DNA of 64,000 bases from Palsa-461 sp963768185. GTDB lineage: Bacteria; Actinomycetota; Acidimicrobiia; Acidimicrobiales; RAAP-2. A program made the position numbers and the translations under genes. Positions 30,041 through 40,060 of this stretch are shown here, piece by piece. The notes under the pieces are model-generated. The model had not been told where the DNA came from. It saw only the letters and a program-made list of their open reading frames with translations, and did no database searches. Numbering within the stretch: position 1 is the stretch's first letter; the number at the start of each line of letters is the position of its first letter. The stretch covers positions 1,364,001-1,428,000 of the forward strand of contig CAVYGS010000004.1 of NCBI GenBank assembly GCA_963768185.1. Reading direction: 5' to 3'.

Positions 30041-33000
30041 TCAGGCCACCTCGGGCTGCAGGTCGAAGGCCCGCCACATCGTGGCGTAGGACCGGCCGGC
30101 CGCCACCAGCTCGTCGTGGGTCCCCTCTTCCACGACCCGTCCGGCGTCCATGACGAGGATGCGATCGGCGCGCTTGGCGGTCTGCAGCCGGTGCGCGATC
30201 AGCACCGTCGTGCGCCCGCTCGAGACCACCCCCATGGCGCGGTTGACCTTGGCCTCGGTCGCGAGGTCGAGGTTCGAGGTCGCCTCGTCCAAGAGGAGGA
30301 TTGCCGGGTCGACCAGCTGGGCCCGGGCCAGGCACAGCAGCTGGCGCTGGCCGATCGAGAGCGAGCGTCCCCGCTCGGAGACCTGTTTCAGATATCCGCC
30401 GACCGAGACGATGAAGTCGTGGGCCCCGACCGCCCGCGCCGCCGACTCCACCGCGGCGTCGGTCGCCTCCGGACACCCATAGGCGATGTTGTCGCGGATC
30501 GTGCCCCGGAAGAGGAACGGCTCCTGGGGGACGTATCCGAGCTGGCGCCGGTACGCGCCGAGGTCGAGGACGGCGAGCTCGAGGCCGTCGACGGTGATGG
30601 ACCCTGCGGTCGGGTCGTAGAAGCGGGCGATCAGCTTCATGACGGTCGACTTGCCCGCCCCGGTCTCGCCGACCAGCGCGACGGTCTCGCCCGGGTGCGA
30701 TCTCGAGGTCGACGCCGCGCAGCGCGTCGGTCACCGTCGCCGAGTAGCGGAACCGGACCCCGCTGAACCGGACGCGCCCGGTGAGCCGCCCCGCTTCGAT
30801 CGGGTGCTCGGCCTGCGGCGTGTCGATGGGCGTGTTCAGCACGCCGCTGATCTTGCGGAGCCCCGCGGACGCCTGCTGGTAGGTGTCGAAGACCTGCGAG
30901 AGCTGCTGGACCGGGGCGAACAGGAGCGTGAGGTAGAGCAGGAATGCCGTGAGCGCGCCGATGGTGAGCGTGCCGGAGTGGATCTCCTGATTGCCGACGC
31001 CGAGCACGATCAGGATCGCGATGTTGCCGAGGAACGCCGCGAAGGTGAAGTAGATCGACGACACCTTGAGCGAGCGGAGGCCGGCGTCGCGATAGCCGGC
31101 GGTCAGCCCGACGAAGTTCCCCTTGTTGTGGGTCTCGCGGCGGAACGCCTGGGTGACCCGGACGCCCGACATGTTCTCCTGGAGGTCCGCGTTCACCGCC
31201 GAGATGCGGTCGCGCTGGCGGTCGTAGGCACGGGTCGACTGGATCCGGAACCACACCGTCGCGATCGCGAGCGGGGGCACCACCGTGAGCACCAGGAGGA
31301 TCAGGTGGGCGTTGCGGGTGGAGAGGATCACGACCACGCCGAGGAACTGCACGACGTAGACGAGCGCGTTGAGTAGCCCCGACTGGAGCAGCTGGGACAG
31401 GGTGTCGACGTCGGAGGTCATGCGGGTGAGGATGCGCCCGGTCATCTCGTGGTCGTAGAAGTCCATCCCGAGCCGCTGGAGGTGGGCGAAGATGCGCAAC
31501 CGCATCGAGTAGAGCATCCGTTCCGAGGTGCGCCCGGTCCAGAAGGTCTCCGCCCACATATCGGCCCAGTCGATCATCGTCACAAGGAAGAACACACCCG
31601 AGAGCACCCAGAGGATGGTCTCCTCGCGGTGCAGGAACACGCTGTTGACCGACTCTCCGGTGAACGCCGGACCCACCAGCCCGGCCGCCGCGTCGATCAC
31701 CACGAGGAGCACGCCGACCAGCAGCTGGGGCAGGAAGGGCCGCAGGAACGCAAGGAAGCGGAACGGCTGGCGGAGCTTGGTGTTCTCCTCGGCCAGGATC
31801 GGCTCGGGCTCGTCGACGACGGGCGGCAGCGCGTCGATCGCGGCGATGAGCTCGGGGGTGGGAGGGGCGCTCAGCCCGGCGCGCATCCCGCCGCCGCCGC
31901 CCATGCCCCGGCCCATGCCCATCCCCATGCCGCCCCCGGTCGCTCCGACCGAAAGGCCAGACGCCGACTGCAGCGTGAGCGCGTCGGTGTCGTCGCTCGT
32001 CCAGGCGGACGCGGTCACCTCGGTGCCCGGGGTGCGCCCGTCCAGCTCGACGCCCTCGCCCTCAGCGTCGTCTCCGGGCCCCGACAACAGGTCGCGGTAG
32101 AGCAGGCAGCGCCCGAACAGCTCGTCGTGGGTTCCCGAGTCGACCACGCGGCCCCGTTGGAGCACCACGATGCGGTCGGCGAGGTGCAGCGTGGACCGAC
32201 GGTGCGCCACGAGGATGGTCGTGCGCCCCACCATGAGGCGGCGCAGCGTGGCGTGGATCTCCTCCTCGATGCGGCTGTCGATCGAGGAGGTGGCGTCGTC
32301 GAGGAGCAGCACCCTCGGGTCGGTGATGAGCGCCCGGGCGAGGGTGATGCGCTGGCGCTGGCCGCCCGAGAGCAGCAGCCCGCGCTCGCCGACGATGGTG
32401 TCGTAGCCGTCGGGCAGCTCCATGACGAAGGAGTGCGCCTCGGCCGCCCGCGCGGCCGCTTCGACCTCGGCGTCGGTCGCGTCCGGTCGGCCGTAGGCGA
32501 TGTTCGCCCGCACCGTGTCGGAGAACAAGAAGGCGTCCTCGAACACGACGCCGATCTGGCGGCGGAGTGAGTCGAAGGTGACGTCGCGGACGTCGATGCC
32601 GTCGATCGTCACCGTGCCCTGCTGGACGTCGTAGAAGCGGGGGAGGAGCAGCCCGACGGTGGACTTGCCCGAGCCCGAAGTCCCCACGAGCGCGACGGTC
32701 TCGCCGGCGGACACCTGGAGGTCGAAGCCGTCGAGCACTGGCTCGGAGCGCAGGTACCCGAACGACACGTCGTTGAAGGCGATCGCACCCTCGATCGACG
32801 ACAGCGCCGCGGCGTCGGGCTTCTCGGTGACGTCGGGCAACGAGTCGAGGAGCTCGAGCACCCGCTCGGCGCCGGCCCGGGCCTGCTGGGCCACCACGAG
32901 CACGCCGGCCATCTGGCGGGCGGGCGACACCAGCTGGGTGAGGTAGGCGAAGAAGGCGACCAGGGTGCCGACCGTCACCCGGCCCTCGAACACCAGCCAG

Positions 33001-33893
33001 CCGCCGAGGGCGAGCACGGCGACCTGGCCGAGCGCCGGGATCGTCTGGAGGGTCGAGCGTCCGCCGGGAACGCAGGCGCCAGTTGCGCATGCGCGACCCG
33101 TAGAGCACGCCGAGGGCTTGGCGGACCCGGGAGAGCTCGCGGTCCTCCTGGCCGAAGCCCTTGACGACACGCACCCCGCTCACGGCGTCGTCGACCGTGC
33201 CGACCATCTCGGCCATCCGGGCCTGCATCTCCCAGCTGGAGGGGTACACCACCCGTCGCATCCGGAACGCCAGCACGAACATGAGCGGCATCAAGGGGAC
33301 GACGACGGCGGTGAGCAGCAGCGAGAGGTGGATCATGATCACCGACCGCCACCAAGAACTGCAGGACGTTCGCCAACACGAGCGGGAGCTGGGTGAGCAG
33401 GGTGCGGATGAGCACGAGGTCCGAGTTGGTGCGCGAGACGAGCTGGCCGGTCTGGAGCTGGTCGTGGCGCGCGAAGTCCAGGCCCTGGAGGTGGCTGAAA
33501 ACCGTGTTGCGCAGGTCGTAGTCGATGTCCCAACTGACCCGTCCGGCCGAGAACCGCCGGATGCCGCTGAACACGAACTGCAGCGCGAAGACCCCGGCCA
33601 TGATCGCGAGCAACGGCTCGATCCGGTAGGTGTGATCGCAGGATCGCTCCGTCGATCACGATCTTCTGCAGGTACGGCGTGACGGCCAGGGTCACCGACG
33701 AGATCACCGACGCGATCAACGCGACCGCGACGACTCGTCGGTGCGCCCACCACAGGGGCGACAGCCGCTTGAGCCAGCCTCCGCCGTCAGGCCCGAGGGG
33801 TCGTGTCCCCCGCGTTTGCGGCTCCGGCGGGGTGGCCGGAGGCCCGTTCCCGGCGGGCGCCGCAGTGACCCGTTCGTCGGCAATCGATTTCAT
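30041..33893 (-). CDS. Fused full-length ABC exporter, TMD-NBD-TMD-NBD (four frameshifts)
   Basis: Removing four single extra bases (near 33640, 33345, 33066 and 30690) gives one 1282-residue protein, similar in layout to the mycobacterial Rv0194-type exporter. Half one has six predicted transmembrane helices, Walker A GTSGSGKST, signature LSGGQRQR and Walker B VLLLDDATSSID. A linker rich in Gly and Met follows (bases 31880-31940). Half two has helices from QLLVGVLLVVIDAAAGLVG, Walker A broken by the last frameshift, signature SIGQRQL and Walker B ILLLDEATSNLD. Both ATP sites look intact. It likely exports lipids or drugs. It follows the LysR gene on the same strand by 39 bases. Confidence 0.85.
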
Positions 33894-33932
33894 GCTGGCC
33901 GTGAAGTGTAGCTGGTCAAACTATTCGACTAC

Positions 33933-34817
33933 CTAATCACTTTGGCGGGCTCGAGAGCGCTCGATCGCCAGTTCGACGAAGCGTGCCGCGGCGGGCGTCA
34001 GTGGGCCGTCGCGGTGGACGAGCGCGACGGCTCTGGACACCGCCGGCTGCGGCTCCACGACGACGCAGCCCAGCGCGCTCGCCACCTGGGCGAGCGGGCG
34101 CGGCAGGAGTCCGGCCCCGGCCCCGGCGACGATCAGTGGCAAGAGCGCCTCGCGCTGTGCGGCCTCCACCACGATCGATGCTCGCCCGGCCGAGCGGGCC
34201 AGCGCGTCGTCCAGCAGTCGGCGCGTCGAGCTGCCCCGCGGGGTCGCCACAAGGGGGAGTGCGGCCAGATCACGCAGCCGGAACGGTCGCTCTGCCCGTG
34301 AGCCGGGCGGAAGGACGACCAGGAACTCCTGGCGCCCGACGGGCACCGTCACCAGACCCTCGGCGCGGACTGGCTCGACCAGGCCAACCTCCGACTCGCC
34401 CGAGCGCACGAACTCGAGCAGCTCGGCGGTGTCCTCGGGGTCCGAAAGGGCGATCACGACACCGGGATGCTCGGCGCGGAAGGCACCCACGAGTGGAGCG
34501 AGGGGGGCGACCGCGAGCGTCGGCAGACACGCGAGGTCGAGGCGCCCCGCGGCCAGCCCGGCCACCTCCGCGACGGCCCGTCGGCCGGTCTGGAGGTCGT
34601 GGGCGGCCTGGCGCGCCGGCAGCACGAGCGCCTCGCCGGCCGGGGTCAGCTGCACCTTCCGCCCGATGCGGAGGAACAACCTCGCGCCGAGGTCGGCCTC
34701 CAGCTCCCGGATCGCCTGAGAGACGGCCGGCTGCGAGATGTCGAGGGCATCGCCGGCGGCGGTGAAGCCGCCCTCCTCGACGACCGCGAGGAAGATGTCG
34801 AGCCGCCGGCTGTCCAT
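33933..34817 (-). CDS. LysR-family transcriptional regulator
   Basis: A 294-residue regulator. The N-terminal winged helix-turn-helix is typical (RRLDIFLAVVEEGGFTAAGDA then ISQPAVSQAIRELEADLG), followed by the effector-binding periplasmic-protein-like domain. I chose the ATG giving MDSRRL; another ATG at 34835 adds six residues. It is divergent from the MFS gene, the classical arrangement for control of the neighbour, and precedes the ABC exporter. ATGC-N10-GCAT at 34818-34835 overlaps its start and could be part of its own operator, but it does not fit the T-N11-A rule. Confidence 0.9.
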   Translation of the reverse strand: MDSRRLDIFLAVVEEGGFTAAGDALDISQPAVSQAIRELEADLGARLFLRIGRKVQLTPAGEALVLPARQAAHDLQTGRRAVAEVAGLAAGRLDLACLPTLAVAPLAPLVGAFRAEHPGVVIALSDPEDTAELLEFVRSGESEVGLVEPVRAEGLVTVPVGRQEFLVVLPPGSRAERPFRLRDLAALPLVATPRGSSTRRLLDDALARSAGRASIVVEAAQREALLPLIVAGAGAGLLPRPLAQVASALGCVVVEPQPAVSRAVALVHRDGPLTPAAARFVELAIERSRARQSD

Positions 34818-34880
34818 ATGCGATGGCTTATGCATTCATAGGAATCTACTTCTTTGACCTTTCCTTGACGGGTAGCGAGC

Positions 34881-36305
34881 ATGGACCGGTGGTGCCTGAC
34901 CGCCTGCGCGCTGGTGGAGCCGGCCCGACCGGCATGGGTGCGAGAGCGTCCCAACGCGCATTACTACGCGCTGGCGGCCGTGTGCATCGGCGCCTTCATG
35001 GGCCAGCTCGACGCGAGCATCGTGACGGTCGCGTTCCCCACGCTCGCTCGGGCGTTCGGCGCGAGCGTCGGCGCGGTCACCTGGGTGGGCCTCAGCTACC
35101 TGATCGTGGTGGTCGCGGGCGTGACCGCCGTCGGTCGGCTCGCCGACATGGTGGGGCGCAAGCTCCTCTACACCTACGGCTTCGTCGTCTTCATCGTCGG
35201 CTCCGGGTTGTGCGCGATCGCGCCGAACCTCGTCCTTCTGGACGCGTTCCGTGCCCTGCAGGGACTGGGCGCGGTGATGCTGCAGGCCAACAGCGTCGCG
35301 ATCATTTATCTCGCGATGCCGCGCGAGCGGCTGGTACGCGGCATCGGCATCCAGGGTGCCGCGCAGGCGCTCGGTCTCGCGCTCGGGCCGACGATCGGCG
35401 GGATCCTCCTCGCCGCCGGCGGCTGGCGGTTGATCTTCCTCGTGAACGTCCCGGCGGGGATTGTCGGCGTGGTCGCCGCGTGGGCGCTCATCCCGCGCAG
35501 CCGCAACCTCCAAGCGCGCGTCCCCTACGACTGGGCTGGGCTCGCACTGTTCGTGCCGGCGGTCGCCGCGGTGCTCGTCACCGTCTCGTTCGCCAACGGG
35601 TGGGGCTGGACATCGCCGACAACCCTCGTCCTCCTCGGCGCCATGGTCGTGTGCGCGGTCGCCTTCGTGCGCCGGGAGCGACGAGCGACCGCTCCGATGA
35701 TGGAACCGTCGCTTTTCGGTCGACTCGCCTTCACGGCCGGCGTCCTGAGCGGGATGCTCTCCTATTTGGTGCTCTTCGGCACGATGTTCGCGGTCCCGTT
35801 CTTCTTGGAGCGGGGGAGGGGGGTCGGCGCGGGCGAAGCGGGTCTCGTGCTGAGCGTCCTCCCGTTGGCCATCGGCGGTGTCGCGCCGTTTGCCGGACGG
35901 TTGGCCGAGCGCTTCGAGGTGCGAGGGGTGACAGTCTTGGGCGCGCCGATGAGCGCGGCCGGGCTGCTGTTCGCCGGGCTGGCGCGCCCAGGGTTGGGAA
36001 TGCTCGCCGTCCTGTTGGGCGTGGTCGGTGCCGGCATCGGGCTGTTCACGCCAGCCAACAACGCGGGGATCATGGCCGCGGCGCCCCCTGACCACGCCGG
36101 GGTCGCCAGTGGAGTGCTCAACATGACCCGCGGTCTCGGCACCTCGCTCGGGCTCGCGTTGACGGGCCTCGTGTTCGGTTCCGCGACCGCCGTGACCCGA
36201 GCACAGGTCGGCGGAGGGTTCGAGAGTGCTGCAGTGTTCCTCGGCGCGATGGCGCTGGCTTCGGCTGGGCTCGCGGCGCTGCGGCCGCGCGTCGAGGCAG
36301 CCTGA
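34881..36305 (+). CDS. MFS transporter, drug:H+ antiporter DHA2 type
   Basis: A membrane protein of up to 474 residues with about fourteen hydrophobic segments. Signs of the DHA2 group are GQLDASIVTVAFPTLARAFG in helix 1, the loop motif GRLADMVGRKLLYTYGF, RALQGLGAVML in helix 4, and the antiporter motif GPTIGGILLAAGGWRLIFLVN in helix 5. ATG 34881 is used; a GTG at 34938, nearer to the first helix, is an alternative. Divergent from the LysR gene, which probably controls it. Substrates cannot be predicted. Confidence 0.88.
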   Translation: MDRWCLTACALVEPARPAWVRERPNAHYYALAAVCIGAFMGQLDASIVTVAFPTLARAFGASVGAVTWVGLSYLIVVVAGVTAVGRLADMVGRKLLYTYGFVVFIVGSGLCAIAPNLVLLDAFRALQGLGAVMLQANSVAIIYLAMPRERLVRGIGIQGAAQALGLALGPTIGGILLAAGGWRLIFLVNVPAGIVGVVAAWALIPRSRNLQARVPYDWAGLALFVPAVAAVLVTVSFANGWGWTSPTTLVLLGAMVVCAVAFVRRERRATAPMMEPSLFGRLAFTAGVLSGMLSYLVLFGTMFAVPFFLERGRGVGAGEAGLVLSVLPLAIGGVAPFAGRLAERFEVRGVTVLGAPMSAAGLLFAGLARPGLGMLAVLLGVVGAGIGLFTPANNAGIMAAAPPDHAGVASGVLNMTRGLGTSLGLALTGLVFGSATAVTRAQVGGGFESAAVFLGAMALASAGLAALRPRVEAA

Positions 36306-36331
36306 CGGCCCGAATGCGGCCCTCGCTCCCC

Positions 36332-36850
36332 CTACCAGCCGACGCTGCCGTCGACCATCTCGCGGATGAGGTCGGCGTGGCCGTTGTGGCGCGCGTACTC
36401 CTCGACCATGTGGACGTAGATCCAGCGAAGCGAGATGGTCTCGCCGTGCCAGGTCCCGGTGTCGTCGAGTGCGAACGCGGCGGCGGTCCGGCGGCTCGCC
36501 TCGCACTCGGCCTGCCACGCCGCGAGATCGTCCTCCCAGTCGGCGTCGTCCAGCGGCACCAGCTCGCTGTCGGGGACGGCCGGATCGCGCCAGATCCGTG
36601 GGATCTCGGGACGTGAGAGCAGCGTGCGTTGGAACCAGCCCCGCTCGACGTCGGCCATGTGCCGGACCAGGCCGTGGAGCGAGAGGTTGGAGCTCGCCAC
36701 CGGGCGGCGCTTGCGATCGGCGTCGTCGAGGCCCTCGCACTTCAGCAGCAGCGTGGTGCGGTGGAACTCGAGCCACGACTCGAGCATCTCGCGCTCGCTC
36801 AGGACCCCGCCGGGCTCCTGGCGCCGGGGGTCAGCCAGGTCCTCAACCAC
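36332..36850 (-). CDS. DinB/DUF664 family protein
   Basis: A 172-residue four-helix-bundle protein of the DinB superfamily, mycothiol- or bacillithiol-transferase-like. The C-terminal RWIYVHMVEEYARHNGHADL is the DUF664 signature and supplies two His ligands; the third lies in LSLHGLVRHMADVE. Some relatives catalyse thiol transfer, but no reaction is shown for DUF664. GTG start overlaps the end of the upstream methyltransferase by eight bases, so the two are co-transcribed. Confidence 0.85.
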   Translation of the reverse strand: MVEDLADPRRQEPGGVLSEREMLESWLEFHRTTLLLKCEGLDDADRKRRPVASSNLSLHGLVRHMADVERGWFQRTLLSRPEIPRIWRDPAVPDSELVPLDDADWEDDLAAWQAECEASRRTAAAFALDDTGTWHGETISLRWIYVHMVEEYARHNGHADLIREMVDGSVGW

Positions 36851-37552
36851 GGTGCCACGCCGAACCGAACACGAACAAGGGGGTCTCTTTGATCTCGGCG
36901 TCCCACCCCTCGGCGTCGAGCAGGGCCGTGAGCTCGTCGGGTTGGTAAATGATCTTGACTAACCGGTGCTCGGACCCGTCGTTGAGCGTCCGGTGGTGGA
37001 CCTCGTGCGCGACGTCGATGACGTGCGGCTCGACCTTGGCGAACTCACGCGTCGCGTTGTCGATGAGGAACGCCCGCCCCCCGGGGGCGAGGCAATCGCC
37101 GACCAGGTTCCAGAACGCGCCGAAGCGTCGGCGCGGGACGTGGGAGAGCCAAAACGAGAAGAACACGACGTCGAAGGCGCGCGGTGGCGCCCACGCGAAC
37201 AGGTCGGCCACGACGAAGTCGACGTCTGCCGCCGAACCGAGGCGGGCCTCGTTGATGGCGAGGGCCTCGGGCGCGGCGTCGACAACGGTCAGCCGGTCAG
37301 CCGTGCGAGCGAGGCGCTCGGACCACCAACCGGTGCCGCCGGCGAGCTCGAGCACCTGACCGGTGGCGCCGAAGGTGTCGAGCGCATCCGCGAGGATCGC
37401 GACCTGGGCCTCCCAGTCGCGTCGGGCCTCGTCGCCGCGGTCGTAGCGACCGACGCGCTGCCACCACTCGTCGTATTCGGGGCGCGGTGGCGGTAGTAGG
37501 CGCGCTGGTCGGCGAGCAAGGTGTCCTCGTCCACCTCGGGTGCGTCGGGCAT
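36843..37552 (-). CDS. Class I SAM-dependent methyltransferase (frameshifted)
   Basis: Restored length 236 residues. Motif I is QVLELAGGTGWWSERLA, motif II TVVDAAPEALAINEARL, motif III FDVVFFSFWLSHVPRRRF. The N-terminal piece MPDAPEVDEDTLLADQRAYY reads in another frame; adding one base near 37480 joins it through EYDEWWQRVGRYDRG. This is the only clear deletion among the window's frameshifts. Its end overlaps the DinB gene. Substrate unknown. Confidence 0.78.
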
Positions 37553-37594
37553 CCCAAGGACGCTACCGTCCGGCGCGCTCTCCAGGTCTAGGGC

Positions 37595-38110
37595 TCAGGC
37601 TGGGACGCTGTCGGGGGATTCGGCCCACTTCTGGCCGTCCCACGCGAGCTGCGCGGTCCAGCGCGACCCGTCCCAGTAGCGGAGCTTCGATCGGTCGCCC
37701 TCGATCGGATGCCAACCGGGCGTGATCGCGGGGAGCACCACCTCGGCAGCGTGGAACGTGGGGAGTTTCTCGGTCGACTCCTCGATGAGGCCCGAGCCGC
37801 GCCATGCCTCGTCCGTGGTGGGGAAGGTGTGCGTCGGTGTCGTGGGCGCGGCGGTCGCGTCGGCGCGCCGCCGCCGCCGGATCCGGAGCACCAGCACGAC
37901 GGCGAGCAACACGACGATGGCCAGGCCGCCCTCGATGAGCTGGACGTCGTGGGGGGTGAGGTTGAGCGACTTGGTGATGCTGCCCGGTGGCGGGGTATCG
38001 GGCGTGAGGCGGATGAGGGTCGACTGCACGGCGCCCGCGCTCGAGGCGGGGATCAGCGCGGCGGCCGCCGTGAGTGCGCCGAGTGCGGCGAGCGTGCGTC
38101 GCTGAGGCAT
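37595..38110 (-). CDS. Exported or membrane-anchored DUF2510 protein
   Basis: A 171-residue protein. The N-terminus (MPQRRTLAALGALTAAAALI, then ASSAGA) looks like a Sec signal peptide. A second hydrophobic helix, LAIVVLLAVVLVLRIRRRRR around residues 75-95, is a membrane anchor with a positive cytoplasmic side. The C-terminal GWHPIEGDRSKLRYWDGSRW is a DUF2510 module, common in actinobacterial membrane proteins. Start 38110 is preferred to an upstream ATG because it begins the signal peptide. Role unknown. Confidence 0.75.
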   Translation of the reverse strand: MPQRRTLAALGALTAAAALIPASSAGAVQSTLIRLTPDTPPPGSITKSLNLTPHDVQLIEGGLAIVVLLAVVLVLRIRRRRRADATAAPTTPTHTFPTTDEAWRGSGLIEESTEKLPTFHAAEVVLPAITPGWHPIEGDRSKLRYWDGSRWTAQLAWDGQKWAESPDSVPA

Positions 38111-38248
38111 CCGACCCCGTCCCTTCTCCCCCCCAAGGGGCACGACCAAGCGTCGGTATCCTGCCAGATTTACCACTAAGGGTGATGGATACTCACTCCA
38201 GGTGACTGTTTGTCCTGGTCTGGACCGACCGCCGAGCGCGGCGGGCTC

Positions 38249-38908
38249 TCAGAAGCGCGCGTCGGCGCCCTCACCACGGAACTCGAACATGGTGTGCCCC
38301 GGTCGGAACGGCAGGGGATCGGCGACCAGGCGAGCGACGCCGACGCTGAACGAGCGTCCATCCTCGGTGTCGAACGCGACCTCGGCGAACCCGGCCTCGG
38401 CGAACCAGGCCCGGATCGAGGGGGTGAGGTCCGGTGGCCGGGTGTGCCGAGTCCAGATCGCGACCGCCCCCGGCGAGGCGAGTCGGCGGAGTGCGAGGAC
38501 AGTAGTCCGGACGTCGTCGGGGGTGATGTTGCCGAAGACGCCGCACGCCATGATCACGTCCGCGGGGACCAGCCCCTCGTAGGCGGAGGTCGTCGAGGCG
38601 TCCCCCTCGACGACCTCGATGCCGGACAGCCCCGCCGCCCTGGCGGCGGCACGCGCGTCGGCCGCCAGCACCGGGTCAAGCTCGACCAAGCGCGCCCTCA
38701 CGTCGTCGCGGCGCGGGTGGTCGGACAGGGTGCCGATCACATCGCGCCCCTGGCCGGCGCACATGCTGATCACCGTAACGGGCCCCGCCGGAGCGGCGCT
38801 GACGGCCTCGCCGAAGCGGCGTCGGACCACGGCCAGGCGGCGGCTGAGGGAGGAGGCCCGGTCCTCGTAGGCACGGTGCCAATTGCTCCAGTGCGAGTCC
38901 ACGGCCAC
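38249..38908 (-). CDS. Class I SAM-dependent methyltransferase
   Basis: A 219-residue protein with glycine-rich motif I in VISMCAGQGRDVIGTL, acidic motif II in ARLVELDPVLAADARA, and ADVIMACGVFGNI as motif IV. The opening HWSNWHRAYEDRASSLSRRL is characteristic of a little-studied actinobacterial subgroup. Intact, with no frameshift. It is divergent from the aldo/keto reductase, with 71 bases between. Substrate unknown. Confidence 0.75.
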   Translation of the reverse strand: MAVDSHWSNWHRAYEDRASSLSRRLAVVRRRFGEAVSAAPAGPVTVISMCAGQGRDVIGTLSDHPRRDDVRARLVELDPVLAADARAAARAAGLSGIEVVEGDASTTSAYEGLVPADVIMACGVFGNITPDDVRTTVLALRRLASPGAVAIWTRHTRPPDLTPSIRAWFAEAGFAEVAFDTEDGRSFSVGVARLVADPLPFRPGHTMFEFRGEGADARF

Positions 38909-38979
38909 CGCTCGACCCTATCGACCGGTCGTCTCGGTCACATCGAGCGGCACTGCGCCGGATTTGCTACGAAGGAGCC

Positions 38980-39919
38980 ATGGCCGACATTCCCACTTCA
39001 ACCTTTGGACGCACCGGGCTCACCGTGACCAAGCTCGGGTACGGCGCGATGGAACTGCGCGGACCGGACGGCATACGCGGGCGCGAGATCGACGATGCCA
39101 CGGCTGGGGAGCTGCTCAACCAGGTCCTCGACTCGGGCATCACCCTGATCGACACGTCGCCGGACTACGGGCGCTCCGAGGAGCTGATCGGTGCGTCCAT
39201 CTCGTCGCGACGCGACGAGTTCACCCTCACCTCCAAGTGCGGGTGCGCGGTGGCCACCGACGGCGCCCCCACCGCGTTCCGCGAGCACACCTTCACCCGC
39301 GAGAACGTGCGGGCCGGAGTTGAGCAGAGCCTGCGCCGCATGCGGACTGACCACGTCGACGCCGTCCAGTTCCACGCCAGCCCGGCCTGGAGCACACTGC
39401 AGCAGAACGACTCGGTCGCCGAGCTGGTGGCCCTGCGCGACGAGGGCAAGATCCGCTTCATCGGCATGTCGAGCACCTTGCCCAACATCGACGAGCACAT
39501 CGTCGACCAGGGTCTTCGACGTCTTCCAGATCCCCTACTCGGCCGTCGAGCGCGAGCACGAGTCGGTGATCAGCGACGCCGCCAGGGCCGGGGCCGGGAC
39601 CATCATCCGAGGCGGGGTCGCCCGCGGCATCCCGGCCGCCCGGCCCGAGACAATGGAGGCGCTGCCAGAGCGCTTCCGCGAGACGTACGTGGCCCGGCGG
39701 GACCGCTTCGACCGGGCCGAGCTCGACGATCTCCTCGACGGCATGTCGCGGATGGAGTTCATGCTGCGGTTCACCATCAGCCATCCCGACATGCACACGA
39801 CGATCGTGGGCACCGCGGACCCGGGGCACTTGGCGGCCAACCTCGAGGCCGCGTCGAAGGGCCCGTTGCCTGACGACGTGTACGAGGCGACGAAGGCCAG
39901 GTTGGCGGCCGTCGGCTGA
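38980..39919 (+). CDS. Aldo/keto reductase (frameshifted)
   Basis: Restored length 312 residues. NAD(P)H-dependent reductase fold with GRTGLTVTKLGYGAMELRGP at the start, catalytic Asp and Tyr in DTSPDYGRSEELIG, Lys in LTSKCG and His in VQFHASP. One extra base near 39510 separates VDQ from VFDVFQIPYSAVERE. An AAGGAG sits five bases before the ATG. No neighbour hints at a specific carbonyl substrate. Confidence 0.85.
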
Positions 39920-40003
39920 GCGGGCCGTCGCAAGCGCGCAGGTCCGAGGTCCCATTTCACACCACGATCCCGTCGGGTTCGGGCGCCGCCGCCAGCTGCT
40001 CGG

Positions 40004-40041
40004 TATGGTGCACCGGTCCCGACCGGTGGTCCGGGACCGGT
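40004..40041 (+). promoter_or_regulatory. Promoter and palindromic operator of the acyl-CoA ligase gene
   Basis: TATGGT at 40004-40009 is a plausible -10. From its predicted start site onward lie three copies of the palindrome ACCGGT (40012, 40022, 40036); the outer two belong to a larger perfect inverted repeat, ACCGGTCCC-N12-GGGACCGGT. The array ends 19 bases before the ATG and just before the ribosome site GGGGGA. The layout suggests a dimeric repressor, for example TetR-type, but the protein is not in the window. Confidence 0.5.
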
Positions 40042-40060
40042 CCGGAGTGTTGGGGGAACC

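Noticed and set aside
31880..31945. A coding minisatellite or CRISPR-like repeat
   Set aside because: The repetition comes from Gly/Met codons in a protein linker. There are no regular spacers.
30041..33893. A decayed ABC exporter pseudogene
   Set aside because: Four frame breaks are all +1 and the motifs of both halves are intact, as expected from sequence errors and not from decay.
34818..34835. ATGC-N10-GCAT as a LysR operator
   Set aside because: It overlaps the start codon and does not fit the T-N11-A pattern, so it is mentioned only in the LysR entry.
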